DNA of 64,000 nt from JBAYST01 sp034932745. GTDB taxonomy: Bacteria > Bacillota_I > Bacilli_A > RFN20 > CAG-826. This document shows, piece by piece, positions 1 through 7,928 of this stretch. The stretch lies in the NCBI GenBank assembly GCA_034932745.1, contig JAYFOJ010000004.1, positions 28,629 to 92,628 of the forward strand, written 5' to 3'. Every line of letters starts with the position of its first letter. Within the stretch, counting starts at the first letter, position 1. The notes below the pieces were generated by a model. That model had not been told where the DNA came from. It made no database searches and saw only the letters and a program-made list of their open reading frames with translations. The translations under genes were made by a program, and so were the position numbers.

Positions 1-911
1 GCACAATTCAATTAATCGCTGGTGGTGGTTCAACTGTTAAAACCGACACGAACAAGACGACGATTCCTGAATCGATGAAAGGAATTAAAGCGCTTGGTAA
101 TATCACGATTAGTAACGCTACAATCACGGTTTCTTCTCATGATGACGCTATTCATAGTGGCGCTAGTATTGCAATTGCTAGTGGAACCCTTTCGCTAATG
201 AGCGATGATGATGGAATCCATGCCGAAAATACATTTACTTTAACCAATGGGAATATAACGATTACTCAATCATACGAAGGAATTGAAGCTCCGACCATTA
301 ATATCAATGGCGGTAATAGCAATATTCGTTCTCGTGATGATGGATGGAACGCAGCGATGAATTCGACAGGAATTATTAATCTTAGCGGTGGTTATCACTA
401 TCTAAATACTGTCGGTGACGGAATTGACTCCAATGGCAATATTATCATTACTGGTGGTACTGTCGTTTGTGAAGGACCAACCGCGAATAACAATGGGCCT
501 TTAGATTGTGGAGATAATGGCAACTACATTCAACAAGATGGCGGAATGATCTTCGCTATTGGTTCAAGCGGTATGGCAGTTGGCGCTACAAGAGGAACTC
601 AGTACTCGATATTAACAAAAGGAACTAACTGTAACTTAGGCGACTACTACATTATTGAATCAAATGATGGCACTCCGTTATTCTCGGTTAAGACAACTCA
701 AGCCTGTCAATCAGTCTACTTCTCTGCACCTAATATGGTTGCGGGAACTTATAAACTAGTTAAAGGCCAAATTACAAATGGAGTCGAAGTAATGACTCAA
801 CTATATAGTGGCGGTACTGCTTCAAGCGTAACAAGTCTATGTTCTTGGACGTGGTCGACGAGCAATGTTCACGCCACATACGGCTCTTCAAGTGGTCCTG
901 GAGGACACTAA
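1..911 (+). CDS. Carbohydrate-binding surface protein, Cthe_2159-like (5' end outside window)
   Basis: The reading frame is open to the left edge, so the gene starts upstream and only about 303 C-terminal codons are visible. The protein is made of short beta-strand repeats of the type 'ITISNATITVSSHDDAIHS', 'GTLSLMSDDDGIHAE' and 'NITITQSYEGIEA', each ending in a DD/DG or EG turn. This is the parallel beta-helix pattern of the Cthe_2159 family (carbohydrate-binding, polygalacturonate-type, calcium-dependent), known from secreted proteins of Gram-positive bacteria. The visible part ends in a Ser/Gly-rich tail (SSSGPGGH) with no sortase motif. The signal peptide and any lipobox would be upstream of the window. 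An intrinsic terminator follows directly. Family assignment is by repeat pattern; the ligand is not known. Confidence 0.7.
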   Translation, partial: TIQLIAGGGSTVKTDTNKTTIPESMKGIKALGNITISNATITVSSHDDAIHSGASIAIASGTLSLMSDDDGIHAENTFTLTNGNITITQSYEGIEAPTININGGNSNIRSRDDGWNAAMNSTGIINLSGGYHYLNTVGDGIDSNGNIIITGGTVVCEGPTANNNGPLDCGDNGNYIQQDGGMIFAIGSSGMAVGATRGTQYSILTKGTNCNLGDYYIIESNDGTPLFSVKTTQACQSVYFSAPNMVAGTYKLVKGQITNGVEVMTQLYSGGTASSVTSLCSWTWSTSNVHATYGSSSGPGGH

Positions 912-918
912 TTATTCG

Positions 919-948
919 AAAAAGTCTGGGTAAAACTAGACTTTTTTT
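919..948 (+). terminator. Intrinsic terminator
   Basis: AAAAGTCT (920-927) pairs with AGACTTTT (938-945) and runs into seven T. It ends the carbohydrate-binding protein gene. Confidence 0.8.
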
Positions 949-974
949 GTCAATTCAATATTGTTGCATTTTGC

Positions 975-1002
975 TTGCCCTTCAAAGTGCGACCTATATA
1001 AT
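975..1002 (+). promoter_or_regulatory. malQ promoter, near-leaderless
   Basis: TTGCCC (975-980), 16-nt spacer, TATAAT (997-1002). The ATG at 1012 is only 9 nt after the -10, so the transcript would start about 2-3 nt before the codon. No Shine-Dalgarno sequence is present. Confidence 0.6.
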
Positions 1003-1011
1003 TATAGGTAT

Positions 1012-2388
1012 ATGAAAAACGTTGGTATTCTTCTTCCTGTTGCGTCACTACCCGGTCGTCACGGAATCGGCGATTTTGGTGATGCTTCATTTAAATTTAT
1101 AAATTGGCTAAGAAAAAAGCATTTTGATTACTGGCAAGTGCTTCCGTTAAATCCACTTGGTCCAGGCTTTTCGCCATACTTAACAACGTGCTCAAAAGCG
1201 ATTGATCATCGATACATTTCGCTCGACGAACTCGAGAAAGATGGTTTAATCGATAAAGTTCCAAACTTCCACGATGGAACGAATAAAATTCGTTATAACG
1301 CTGTCGGGAATTTTAAACTTCCGTATTTAAGACAAGCTTATCGTAAATACATGGAAGGTCCACAAAATGGACTAAAGAAATTTAAGACAAAGAATCCATG
1401 GGTGATGGAATATGCGACCTATATGATTTTCTCTTATCTTAATAAGAACAAACCATGGAATAAATGGAAAACTTCCGAAAGAGATTACTTCTTAAAGCAT
1501 CGGACTTTACCAAAAAAGCATCTCGATAAAGTTAACTTTATTGTCTTTATTCAATATATAGCATTTAAACAATGGAAACATGTGTTAGCATACGCTCACG
1601 AAAAAGGAATAAAAGTAATCGGAGACCTCCCATTTTATGTCGGCTTCGATAGTGTCGATTGCTGGGTTAACCGAGACCAATTCTTGTTGGATGAGAACTA
1701 TAATCCACGCTTTGTCGGTGGAGTTCCACCTGATTATTTTTCCAAAAAAGGTCAAAGATGGGGCAATCCAATCTACGATTTTGAAAAAATGAAGAATGAC
1801 AAGTATGCCTTCTTAATCGACCGAATTGCGTATATGAATAATTTATTTGACATTATACGATTGGATCACTTCCGAGCATTTGATACTTACTACGTCATCC
1901 CTGCACATCGCGAAGATGCCGTCGAAGGTGAATGGCGAAAGGGTCCAGGTAGTGATTTCTTTGATGAATTATTCTTGAAACACAAGAAGATATCATTAAT
2001 CGCCGAGGATTTAGGTCTTTTAGTGCCTAGTGTCTATGAACTTCGCGACAAATATCATCTTCCAGGGATGAATGTCATACAATTCACTATCTTCGATGAA
2101 GGATTCAAAGATAATGAAAATCTCGTCGTCTATAGTGGCACTCACGATAACGAGACGCTATGGGGTTGGTACAAAAACCTTTCGAAAGAGAACAAGAAGA
2201 GAATAATTCGCCTGATTCATACTGATAAGGATGTATTTCAAAGGCTATTGGAATATATTATCGACAAACCATCAAAGATGACCATTCTTCCGATGTGGGA
2301 TTACCTCGGACTTGGCAATTCGGCTAGATTAAATATTCCAGGAACGGTTGGTTCGCCAAACTTCGAATGGAAGTTGAGGAGAATTTAA
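1012..2388 (+). CDS. malQ: 4-alpha-glucanotransferase (amylomaltase, GH77)
   Basis: Transfers alpha-1,4-glucan segments between maltodextrins and releases glucose; cytoplasmic. The GH77 hallmarks are present: the N-terminal 'LLPVASLPGRHGIGDFGDAS', the nucleophile in LDHFRAF (Asp285), the acid/base in AEDLG (Glu332) and the SGTHDNET loop. The C-terminus ends in the usual 'IPGTVGSPNFEWKLRR' block, so the protein is complete at 458 residues, a little short for the family. The frame is open further upstream to 961, but that part overlaps the promoter and does not align with the family start, so the ATG at 1012 is chosen. The ABC exporter follows after 1 nt. Works with the pullulanase at 36.5 kb in starch or glycogen breakdown. 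Confidence 0.95.
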   Translation: MKNVGILLPVASLPGRHGIGDFGDASFKFINWLRKKHFDYWQVLPLNPLGPGFSPYLTTCSKAIDHRYISLDELEKDGLIDKVPNFHDGTNKIRYNAVGNFKLPYLRQAYRKYMEGPQNGLKKFKTKNPWVMEYATYMIFSYLNKNKPWNKWKTSERDYFLKHRTLPKKHLDKVNFIVFIQYIAFKQWKHVLAYAHEKGIKVIGDLPFYVGFDSVDCWVNRDQFLLDENYNPRFVGGVPPDYFSKKGQRWGNPIYDFEKMKNDKYAFLIDRIAYMNNLFDIIRLDHFRAFDTYYVIPAHREDAVEGEWRKGPGSDFFDELFLKHKKISLIAEDLGLLVPSVYELRDKYHLPGMNVIQFTIFDEGFKDNENLVVYSGTHDNETLWGWYKNLSKENKKRIIRLIHTDKDVFQRLLEYIIDKPSKMTILPMWDYLGLGNSARLNIPGTVGSPNFEWKLRRI

Positions 2389-2389
2389 T

Positions 2390-5038
2390 ATGTTAAAACT
2401 AAGACATATCACAAAAGATTATGTCATGAGCGATGAAATCGTTCATGCGATAAAAGATTTAAGTGTTAATTTTAGAAGAAGCGAATTCGTCGCAATTTTA
2501 GGTCCATCTGGTTGTGGAAAGACAACCCTTTTAAACATCGTTGGTGGTTTGGATCGTTATACAAGCGGCGACCTGGTCATCGAAGGCAAATCGACCAAAC
2601 AATACAAAGATCGAGACTGGGACACATACCGTAATCGTTCGATTGGCTTTGTATTCCAATCCTATAATTTAATCAATCATATTAGCGTTCTTTCTAACGT
2701 CGAACTCGCTCTTACTTTATCAGGAGTTGGTCGTGCTGAGCGTCGAAAAAGAGCAATTGAAGCCTTAAAAACCGTTGGTCTAGCAGATAGAATTAAAAAA
2801 AGACCAAACCAGTTGTCTGGTGGGCAGATGCAAAGAGTGGCCATTGCTCGTGCTTTGGTCAACAATCCAGAAATCCTTTTAGCGGATGAACCAACTGGTG
2901 CTCTTGATAGTGAAACTAGTGTTCAAATCATGGACCTTCTAAAAGAGGTCTCAAAAGATCGTTTGGTTATTATGGTTACTCATAACCCTGATCTTGCGGA
3001 TAAATATGCGACAAGAGTCATAAGAATGAGCGATGGAGATTTAGTTAGTGACACCAATCCTTACGAAGGTGAAACCTTAAAAGAGAAGAATGATTTCCTC
3101 GCGAAGAAAAAAGCTATTTTATTAACCGATCCAAATGCTAGAAAGAAGAAGACCTCAATGTCTTTCTTTACTGCGTTAGGATTATCTTTTAATAACATGA
3201 TGACTAAGAAAGCAAGAACGATATTAGTTTCCTTTGCTGGCTCTATTGGCATCATCGGTATTGCTTTAATTATGTCGGTCTCCTTTGGGTTTGATAATTA
3301 CATTTCCTCTGTTGAGACGGACGCAATGTCATCTTATCCAATGACGATATATCAATCTGCACCCGATTTCTCTTTGGCATCTTTATTAGGAACAACTAAT
3401 AATCATGAATTTAATCAATATCCTACTGGTGATGAAATAGTAGAGAATTCAACTGCCTCGAACATGGTTACATCACTTGCTAAGACGACGCAAAACGATA
3501 CTGCTTCATTAAAATTATTCTTAGAAAACCCAGCAACTCAAGAAAAATATGGGCATTTGTGGAATGCCGTTCAATATAGTTACTCGCAAAGCTTAAGAGT
3601 CTATAAAAAAACCAATATTGATGGCAATCAAAACGATAAAATCACAGCGCTCACTAATCTAAGCGATCAATACTCATATTTAAAGCAATCTAATACTTAT
3701 CGGGTGAAAAACGCTAGTGACGATAGTCAATTAGTCCAAGACACATATCGAAACTATATTTTCTCATCAGTCGAATCTGGTGTAAGAAGTTATTTCGTCA
3801 ATGCCTTCTCTGAATTAATCGATAATGAGGATTTGTTAAAGAGCCAATACGATGTTTTAGCAGGTAGAATGCCTGAGGCTTATAACGAGGTTATTCTCGG
3901 CGTCGATTCATACAATGAAGTCAGCGATTATTTGTTATTTGGAATGGGCGTAAAAGATCCTTCCTATTTGATGAGTCAACTCGCGTATTACATCGCACAA
4001 GATACTCCATATAATGGAATGCTTCCAGAACCTGCAGAGGGTCCAAAATTTAGATCGACATTCTCGGACTTATTAAATGTTAACTTTTCGACTGAAATCA
4101 AGGCTCAATCATATAAAAAAGTTACCGATAGTTCGACATTAGGCTATCACTACGAATCGAGATATTCTTCTCCTGAAATGAAGGGAATAATCGATAATTC
4201 ACTCGAATTAAAAGTGGTCGGTATCGTTAGAGATAAACCAGGGGTTACCGCTACTAGTATGAGTGGCTGTATTGGTTATTCGCCAGAGTTATATTCTTAT
4301 TTAGTCAATCAAGGTATTAATCCAACCGATCAATATTTTAGCGATGCAACGGTCTTAAAAGACCAATTAGCAAATCCAGATTACGATATGTATACTGGTG
4401 AATTGTTCCAAGAATCGACTAAGGCTGCTGATTTCATCGATCGCAAAAACGATTTCGGCTACGTCGATGAAACAACTCCTTCAGCGATTAGAATCTATCC
4501 AACTGATTTCTCTTCTAAAGAAGGAATCACGAATATGATTAAAGACTATAACGCTAGCGTTTCGAGCGATAAAAAAGTCACGATTACAGATACGATGGGG
4601 ACGGTCTTTGCGTCCTTACAAGTAGTAGTTGATTCAGTTAGTTATGTCCTTATCGCCTTCGTTTCTATCTCTTTAATCGTTTCTTCAATTATGATCGGAA
4701 TTATTACTTATGTATCTGTTTTAGAAAGAACCAAAGAAATTGGTGTTTTACGCAGCGTTGGTGCAAGAAAGAAAGATATTTCTCGAGTGTTTAATGCTGA
4801 AACACTAATAACAGGACTAGCAGCAGGTGTCATTGGTGTTGGCTTTGCCGCTATTTTAGACATCCCGATTATGCTCATCATTAATGCCCTTGCTCATTTA
4901 AATTTAACTATTGCGGTTCCTTGGTATGGCGCTATCTTATTACCATTAATCTCGATATCGTTAACCTTAATAGCAGGCATTATTCCTTCGAGCATTGCTG
5001 CTAATAAAGATCCAGTTGTAGCATTAAGAACCGAATAA
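2390..5038 (+). CDS. ABC transporter, fused ATPase and FtsX/MacB-type permease
   Basis: An 882-residue fusion of an ATP-binding cassette to a MacB/FtsX-type permease. The first ~225 residues carry Walker A GPSGCGKTT (38-46), signature LSGGQMQRVAIARAL, Walker B ILLADEPTG and the switch His in VTHN. A transmembrane segment follows near residue 275, then a large extracytoplasmic region of about 450 residues, then three transmembrane segments at the C-terminus with the FtsX motif 'VLERTKEIGVLRSVGARKKDI'. Such proteins usually export peptides, lipids or antibiotics by a mechanotransmission mechanism, or act on envelope processes. The substrate cannot be read from the sequence. SD GAGGAG lies 8 nt before the ATG. 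Co-transcribed with malQ. Confidence 0.9.
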   Translation: MLKLRHITKDYVMSDEIVHAIKDLSVNFRRSEFVAILGPSGCGKTTLLNIVGGLDRYTSGDLVIEGKSTKQYKDRDWDTYRNRSIGFVFQSYNLINHISVLSNVELALTLSGVGRAERRKRAIEALKTVGLADRIKKRPNQLSGGQMQRVAIARALVNNPEILLADEPTGALDSETSVQIMDLLKEVSKDRLVIMVTHNPDLADKYATRVIRMSDGDLVSDTNPYEGETLKEKNDFLAKKKAILLTDPNARKKKTSMSFFTALGLSFNNMMTKKARTILVSFAGSIGIIGIALIMSVSFGFDNYISSVETDAMSSYPMTIYQSAPDFSLASLLGTTNNHEFNQYPTGDEIVENSTASNMVTSLAKTTQNDTASLKLFLENPATQEKYGHLWNAVQYSYSQSLRVYKKTNIDGNQNDKITALTNLSDQYSYLKQSNTYRVKNASDDSQLVQDTYRNYIFSSVESGVRSYFVNAFSELIDNEDLLKSQYDVLAGRMPEAYNEVILGVDSYNEVSDYLLFGMGVKDPSYLMSQLAYYIAQDTPYNGMLPEPAEGPKFRSTFSDLLNVNFSTEIKAQSYKKVTDSSTLGYHYESRYSSPEMKGIIDNSLELKVVGIVRDKPGVTATSMSGCIGYSPELYSYLVNQGINPTDQYFSDATVLKDQLANPDYDMYTGELFQESTKAADFIDRKNDFGYVDETTPSAIRIYPTDFSSKEGITNMIKDYNASVSSDKKVTITDTMGTVFASLQVVVDSVSYVLIAFVSISLIVSSIMIGIITYVSVLERTKEIGVLRSVGARKKDISRVFNAETLITGLAAGVIGVGFAAILDIPIMLIINALAHLNLTIAVPWYGAILLPLISISLTLIAGIIPSSIAANKDPVVALRTE

Positions 5039-5041
5039 CAT

Positions 5042-5070
5042 TTGGTTAAAATTATTTTTGAGTTTACTAT
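5042..5070 (+). promoter_or_regulatory. Promoter of the small membrane protein-rimO operon
   Basis: TTGGTT (5042-5047), 17-nt spacer, TACTAT (5065-5070). A strong AGGAGG follows at about 5081-5088, before the ATG at 5093. Confidence 0.55.
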
Positions 5071-5092
5071 ATAAAGGACGTAGGAGGTATAT

Positions 5093-5362
5093 ATGGACGC
5101 AATTAACATCGCATACATGATATTTATAATCATCGCAGTGGCTTTGGCATTAGCTGCTCTTATTCTTCGCATTTTAAGAAAGAGATTAGCCGCTAAGATT
5201 CTTAGTTTAATTGCCAGTATATTCCTCGTCGCTTATTCAGTTCAATTCTGCTTCGTGTTTAATTCTCCGTTTACGTCGATTCAGATTGGCTATTTTGGAT
5301 TATTTGTCTTTTCGATTATATTAACGATATACGAATTGACTTCATTGATTAGTAAAAGATAA
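5093..5362 (+). CDS. Small hydrophobic membrane protein, function unknown
   Basis: An 89-residue protein with three predicted transmembrane segments (about residues 5-26, 33-54 and 60-84). A basic loop, RILRKRLAAK, lies between the first two, suggesting it faces the cytoplasm. The start is fixed by a near-perfect AGGAGG 6 nt upstream. The stop codon overlaps the rimO ATG (TAATG), so the two genes are translationally coupled. I do not recognise a family. The size and pattern resemble small accessory membrane proteins, but nothing indicates a specific job. Confidence 0.75.
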   Translation: MDAINIAYMIFIIIAVALALAALILRILRKRLAAKILSLIASIFLVAYSVQFCFVFNSPFTSIQIGYFGLFVFSIILTIYELTSLISKR

Positions 5363-6666
5363 TGAAGAAAGTTGGTTTAGTTTCTTTAGGATGCGCGAAG
5401 AATCTCGTCGATAGCGAGATGATTTTAGGATTACTGGAAAAAGATAAGTATCTTCTTACCAATGATCCAAAAGACGCCGATATCATAATAGTAAACACCT
5501 GTGCTTTTATCGAGGACAGTAAAAAAGAAGCAATTCAAACAATATTTGACATGCTTTCATATAAGAACGCAAAGCTAGTAGTCGTTGGATGTCTAGCGGA
5601 AAGATATCAAGAAATTCTAAAAAAAGAAATCCCTGAAATATCGTTATTTATCCCGATTAGAGACTATCCACATTTCAATGATTTATTAGGAACCCTAGAT
5701 AAAGATTTAAATATATGTGGTGGACTCGACTATCATTCGCGTTTATTATCGACAAAGCCATTTACAGCGTATTTAAGGATTTCTGATGGATGCGATAATC
5801 GTTGCTCTTATTGTGCCATTCCCTTAATAAGAGGAAAATTTAAATCTCGTCCGATGAAAGAAATCATCGATGAAGCGCATATATTGTCTGCTAAAGGTGT
5901 GAAAGAATTAGTGGTCATATCGCAAGACACGACGAAATATGGTATCGATTTACCACATCGAGAAAAAGTAGAAGACTTATTAAAAGAACTCCTCAAGATT
6001 AAGCAATTTGAATACATTCGTCTTTTGTATCTATATCCAGATGAGATTTCAGATGAATTAATCGAGTTATTCGGTAAAGAGAAAAGATTGACGCCATATT
6101 TCGATATCCCGATTCAACATAGTGAATCTTCAATACTCAAAAGAATGAATAGGAGAGGCGATAAGACTCTCTTGATGAATTTATTCAATAAAATCAAGAA
6201 TCGCGTTCCAAGCGCTGTTTTAAGAACGACTGTCATGCTTGGATTTCCAGGAGAGAGCAAAGAAGACGTCGATGGATTAATAAAATTCATGGAAGATGTT
6301 AAATTCGATCACCTAGGTTCTTTTACATATTCAAAAGAAGATGATACCCCAGCGTTTAAATTCACCGATCAAATTAGTGAGGAAGAAAAGAAAGCTCGTC
6401 TCGATCTCGTGATGAAAACCCAAAAGAAGATTTCTTATCAAAAGAACAAAACCCATATCGGAGAAGTCATGGAAGGGCTTATCGTCGGTAAAAAAGGAAA
6501 CCAATATCTTTTAAGGAGTTATTGGAACGCTCCTGACGATGTCGATGGTAACATATATGTTAATTCCGAAATCGAGTTAAAAGAAGGCCAAAAAGTTAAA
6601 GTCAAAATCACCGATGCCTTTGTTTATGATTTGATGGGTAATTATGTCGTTGACATATCTTTATAA
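5362..6666 (+). CDS. rimO: Ribosomal protein S12 methylthiotransferase
   Basis: Radical-SAM enzyme that adds a methylthio group to the conserved Asp of ribosomal protein S12. The N-terminal UPF0004 domain shows its three cluster cysteines in VSLGCAKNLVDSE, VNTCAFIEDSKKEAI and VVGCLAERY. The radical-SAM CxxxCxxC is in SDGCDNRCSYCAIPLIRG. The C-terminal part (about 370-434) is the TRAM domain. At 434 residues it is full length. The pattern 'VGLVSLGCAKNLVDSE' separates RimO from the tRNA enzyme MiaB. It overlaps the preceding membrane-protein gene by 1 nt and is followed by tRNA-Thr. Confidence 0.95.
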   Translation: MKKVGLVSLGCAKNLVDSEMILGLLEKDKYLLTNDPKDADIIIVNTCAFIEDSKKEAIQTIFDMLSYKNAKLVVVGCLAERYQEILKKEIPEISLFIPIRDYPHFNDLLGTLDKDLNICGGLDYHSRLLSTKPFTAYLRISDGCDNRCSYCAIPLIRGKFKSRPMKEIIDEAHILSAKGVKELVVISQDTTKYGIDLPHREKVEDLLKELLKIKQFEYIRLLYLYPDEISDELIELFGKEKRLTPYFDIPIQHSESSILKRMNRRGDKTLLMNLFNKIKNRVPSAVLRTTVMLGFPGESKEDVDGLIKFMEDVKFDHLGSFTYSKEDDTPAFKFTDQISEEEKKARLDLVMKTQKKISYQKNKTHIGEVMEGLIVGKKGNQYLLRSYWNAPDDVDGNIYVNSEIELKEGQKVKVKITDAFVYDLMGNYVVDISL

Positions 6667-6702
6667 ATAAAAGATAATAATTATCGCGTCTTACTAAGAT
6701 TT

Positions 6703-6776
6703 GCCTCCTTAGTTAAGTGGTATAACGGGTCCATGGTAAGGACCTATTCCTGGTCCGATTCCGGGAGGAGGCACCA
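6703..6776 (+). tRNA. tRNA-Thr(GGT)
   Basis: Full cloverleaf: acceptor GCCTCCT/AGGAGGC, D-stem GTTA/TAAC with GG in the loop, anticodon stem GGTCC/GGACC with loop ATGGTAA (anticodon GGT, reading ACC and ACT), a 4-nt variable region, T-stem CCTGG/CCGGG, and an encoded ACCA end. The T-loop reads TCCGATT, so position 55 is C instead of the near-universal T (pseudouridine in the RNA). All stems are intact, so it looks functional. The identity is from the anticodon. Confidence 0.93.
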
Positions 6777-6786
6777 ATTCGCATTT

Positions 6787-6812
6787 AAAGTAGATATAGT
6801 CTACTTTTTTTA
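6787..6812 (+). terminator. Intrinsic terminator of tRNA-Thr
   Basis: AAAGTAGA (6787-6794) and TCTACTTT (6800-6807) with a 5-nt loop, then a T-run. Confidence 0.85.
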
Positions 6813-6835
6813 TTTATTAAGGCTAGTACATGAAT

Positions 6836-6922
6836 AATAAAAACCTCCAATAAATGGAGGCAAGAGCTGAGCTTGTGTCAGCTGTCTATTTATTATTCTA
6901 AATATTTCCGCGTTATTGTCAA
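6836..6922 (-). ncRNA. Candidate small RNA of about 55 nt with its own promoter and terminator
   Basis: On the minus strand there is a near-consensus promoter: TTGACA (6917-6922), 16-nt spacer, TAGAAT (6895-6900). Transcription would start near 6889. The RNA would form a first hairpin, AGCTGA/TCAGCT (6865-6883), then CCTCCA/TGGAGG (6844-6860) followed by a T-rich tract (minus TTTTTATTATT, 6833-6843), which is an intrinsic terminator. There is no reading frame of useful length. The flanks GAATAATAAA (6832-6841) and TTTATTATTC (6889-6898) are also perfectly complementary, so the plus-strand RNA could close a three-way junction. It is divergent from the Fic gene. Function unknown; a type I antitoxin-like or regulatory RNA is possible, but no partner toxin frame was found. 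Confidence 0.5.
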
Positions 6923-6933
6923 GTTATTGTCTT

Positions 6934-6962
6934 TCAGTTGTCTTCGCTTTGTGGACAACTGA
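6934..6962. repeat. Inverted repeat between the sRNA and fic promoters
   Basis: TCAGTTGTC (6934-6942) and GACAACTGA (6954-6962) are perfect 9-bp inverted arms around 11 nt. The right arm overlaps the fic -35 (TGGACA, 6952-6957). Its core, 6936-6960, recurs with 22 of 25 identities inside fic at 7150-7174. Confidence 0.65.
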
Positions 6963-6993
6963 TTATGACTATGTTATCATATTTATATGATAA
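6952..6993 (+). promoter_or_regulatory. fic promoter with palindromic operator over the -10 and start codon
   Basis: TGGACA (6952-6957), 17-nt spacer, TATCAT (6975-6980), ATG at 6987, giving an essentially leaderless mRNA. A perfect palindrome with 9-bp arms TTATCATAT (6974-6982) and ATATGATAA (6985-6993) covers the -10, the expected start site and the start codon. A protein bound there would block transcription, so this is a strong operator candidate. Confidence 0.6.
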
Positions 6994-7841
6994 AACATTC
7001 AATTAGATATTTTAATAATAAAGAAGTAAGAGCGGTTTGGGATAATGGAAAGTCGATGTGGTGGTACTCTGCAGTCGACTTTATTGATATTTTGGTAGAG
7101 CCTAATTCTGCTAGAAGATACTGGAATAATGTCAAAGCAAGGAATCCGGAGTTGTCTCCATTTTGTGGACAACTTAAATTATACGCAAAAGATAATAAGA
7201 AATACATTTCTGATGTTATTAATGAAGAAGGTGTACGTTTACTTCTAACCATCATCCCATCAAAGTATAAGAAACAAATTCAAGACTGGATTCAAGGCAT
7301 GCTTGATCCTATAGACGAACAAAGCAAAAAGAAAGCTTATGATTTTTATAAAACAAATTTGATTGAAACTGATGAAATTGGAAAAACCATTGCCTTGCAA
7401 AAAATTCACAGTTATTTATTTGAAGGACTTTATCCTTTTGCAGGAAAAATAAGAACAAAAACGATATCTAAAGGTGGGTTCACTTTTGCTAATGGAGACT
7501 TCCTTCCTCAAATTTTAAGCACATTAGACATGATGAAGGATTCAACATTTGATGAAATAGTTCATAAGTACATCGAAATGAACATCGCTCATCCATTCAC
7601 GGAAGGTAATGGTAGAGCTACGCGAATCTGGTTGGATATGTTATTTATCGACAGGTTAGGAAAATGCGTTGACTGGTCGATAATAAATAAAGATGATTAT
7701 TTAAAAGCCATGAAAAGAAGTCCTGTTGATTCAAAGCCAATATACAATCTATTAAAAAATGCATTGACGAACGATATCGAGAATAGAGAATTGTTTCTCA
7801 AAGGAATCGATTATTCATATTATTACGAAGAATTAGAGTAA
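6987..7841 (+). CDS. fic: Bro-N domain fused to Fic AMPylase-type domain
   Basis: A 284-residue protein with two parts. Residues 1-105 resemble the Bro-N/phage-antirepressor DNA-binding domain ('EVRAVWDNGKSMWWYSAVDFIDIL', 'FCGQLKLYAKDNKKYISDVINEEGV'). Residues 110-260 are a Fic domain with the flap region GLYPFAGKIR and the catalytic loop HPFTEGNGRATR (His202, Asn208, Arg210, Arg213). Fic enzymes transfer AMP or another phosphate-containing group to target proteins. The C-terminus carries S277-YYY-E281, matching the class III inhibitory motif (S/T)xxxE(G/N) with Glu in place of the last Gly/Asn, so the enzyme is probably self-inhibited. No SD is seen; the promoter abuts the ATG. TCGA density is lower than in neighbouring housekeeping genes. 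Target unknown. It could be an accessory or phage-derived gene. Confidence 0.85.
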   Translation: MIKHSIRYFNNKEVRAVWDNGKSMWWYSAVDFIDILVEPNSARRYWNNVKARNPELSPFCGQLKLYAKDNKKYISDVINEEGVRLLLTIIPSKYKKQIQDWIQGMLDPIDEQSKKKAYDFYKTNLIETDEIGKTIALQKIHSYLFEGLYPFAGKIRTKTISKGGFTFANGDFLPQILSTLDMMKDSTFDEIVHKYIEMNIAHPFTEGNGRATRIWLDMLFIDRLGKCVDWSIINKDDYLKAMKRSPVDSKPIYNLLKNALTNDIENRELFLKGIDYSYYYEELE

Positions 7842-7886
7842 TGTTTTATATCAATAGACTTAAAGAATTAACAGTGCAAATAGTAA

Positions 7887-7912
7887 AAAAGAGCGGTTGA
7901 AACCGCTCTTTT
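7887..7912. terminator. Bidirectional terminator between fic and the metalloprotease gene
   Basis: Perfect 12-bp arms AAAAGAGCGGTT (7887-7898) and AACCGCTCTTTT (7901-7912), with T-runs on both strands. It serves two convergent genes. Confidence 0.9.
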
Positions 7913-7928
7913 ATCTAATTACTAGAGA

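Noticed and set aside
6777..6990. Integration site at tRNA-Thr, or Fst-like toxin next to the small RNA
   Set aside because: No second copy of the tRNA 3' end was found downstream, no integrase gene is near, and no short hydrophobic toxin frame is present.
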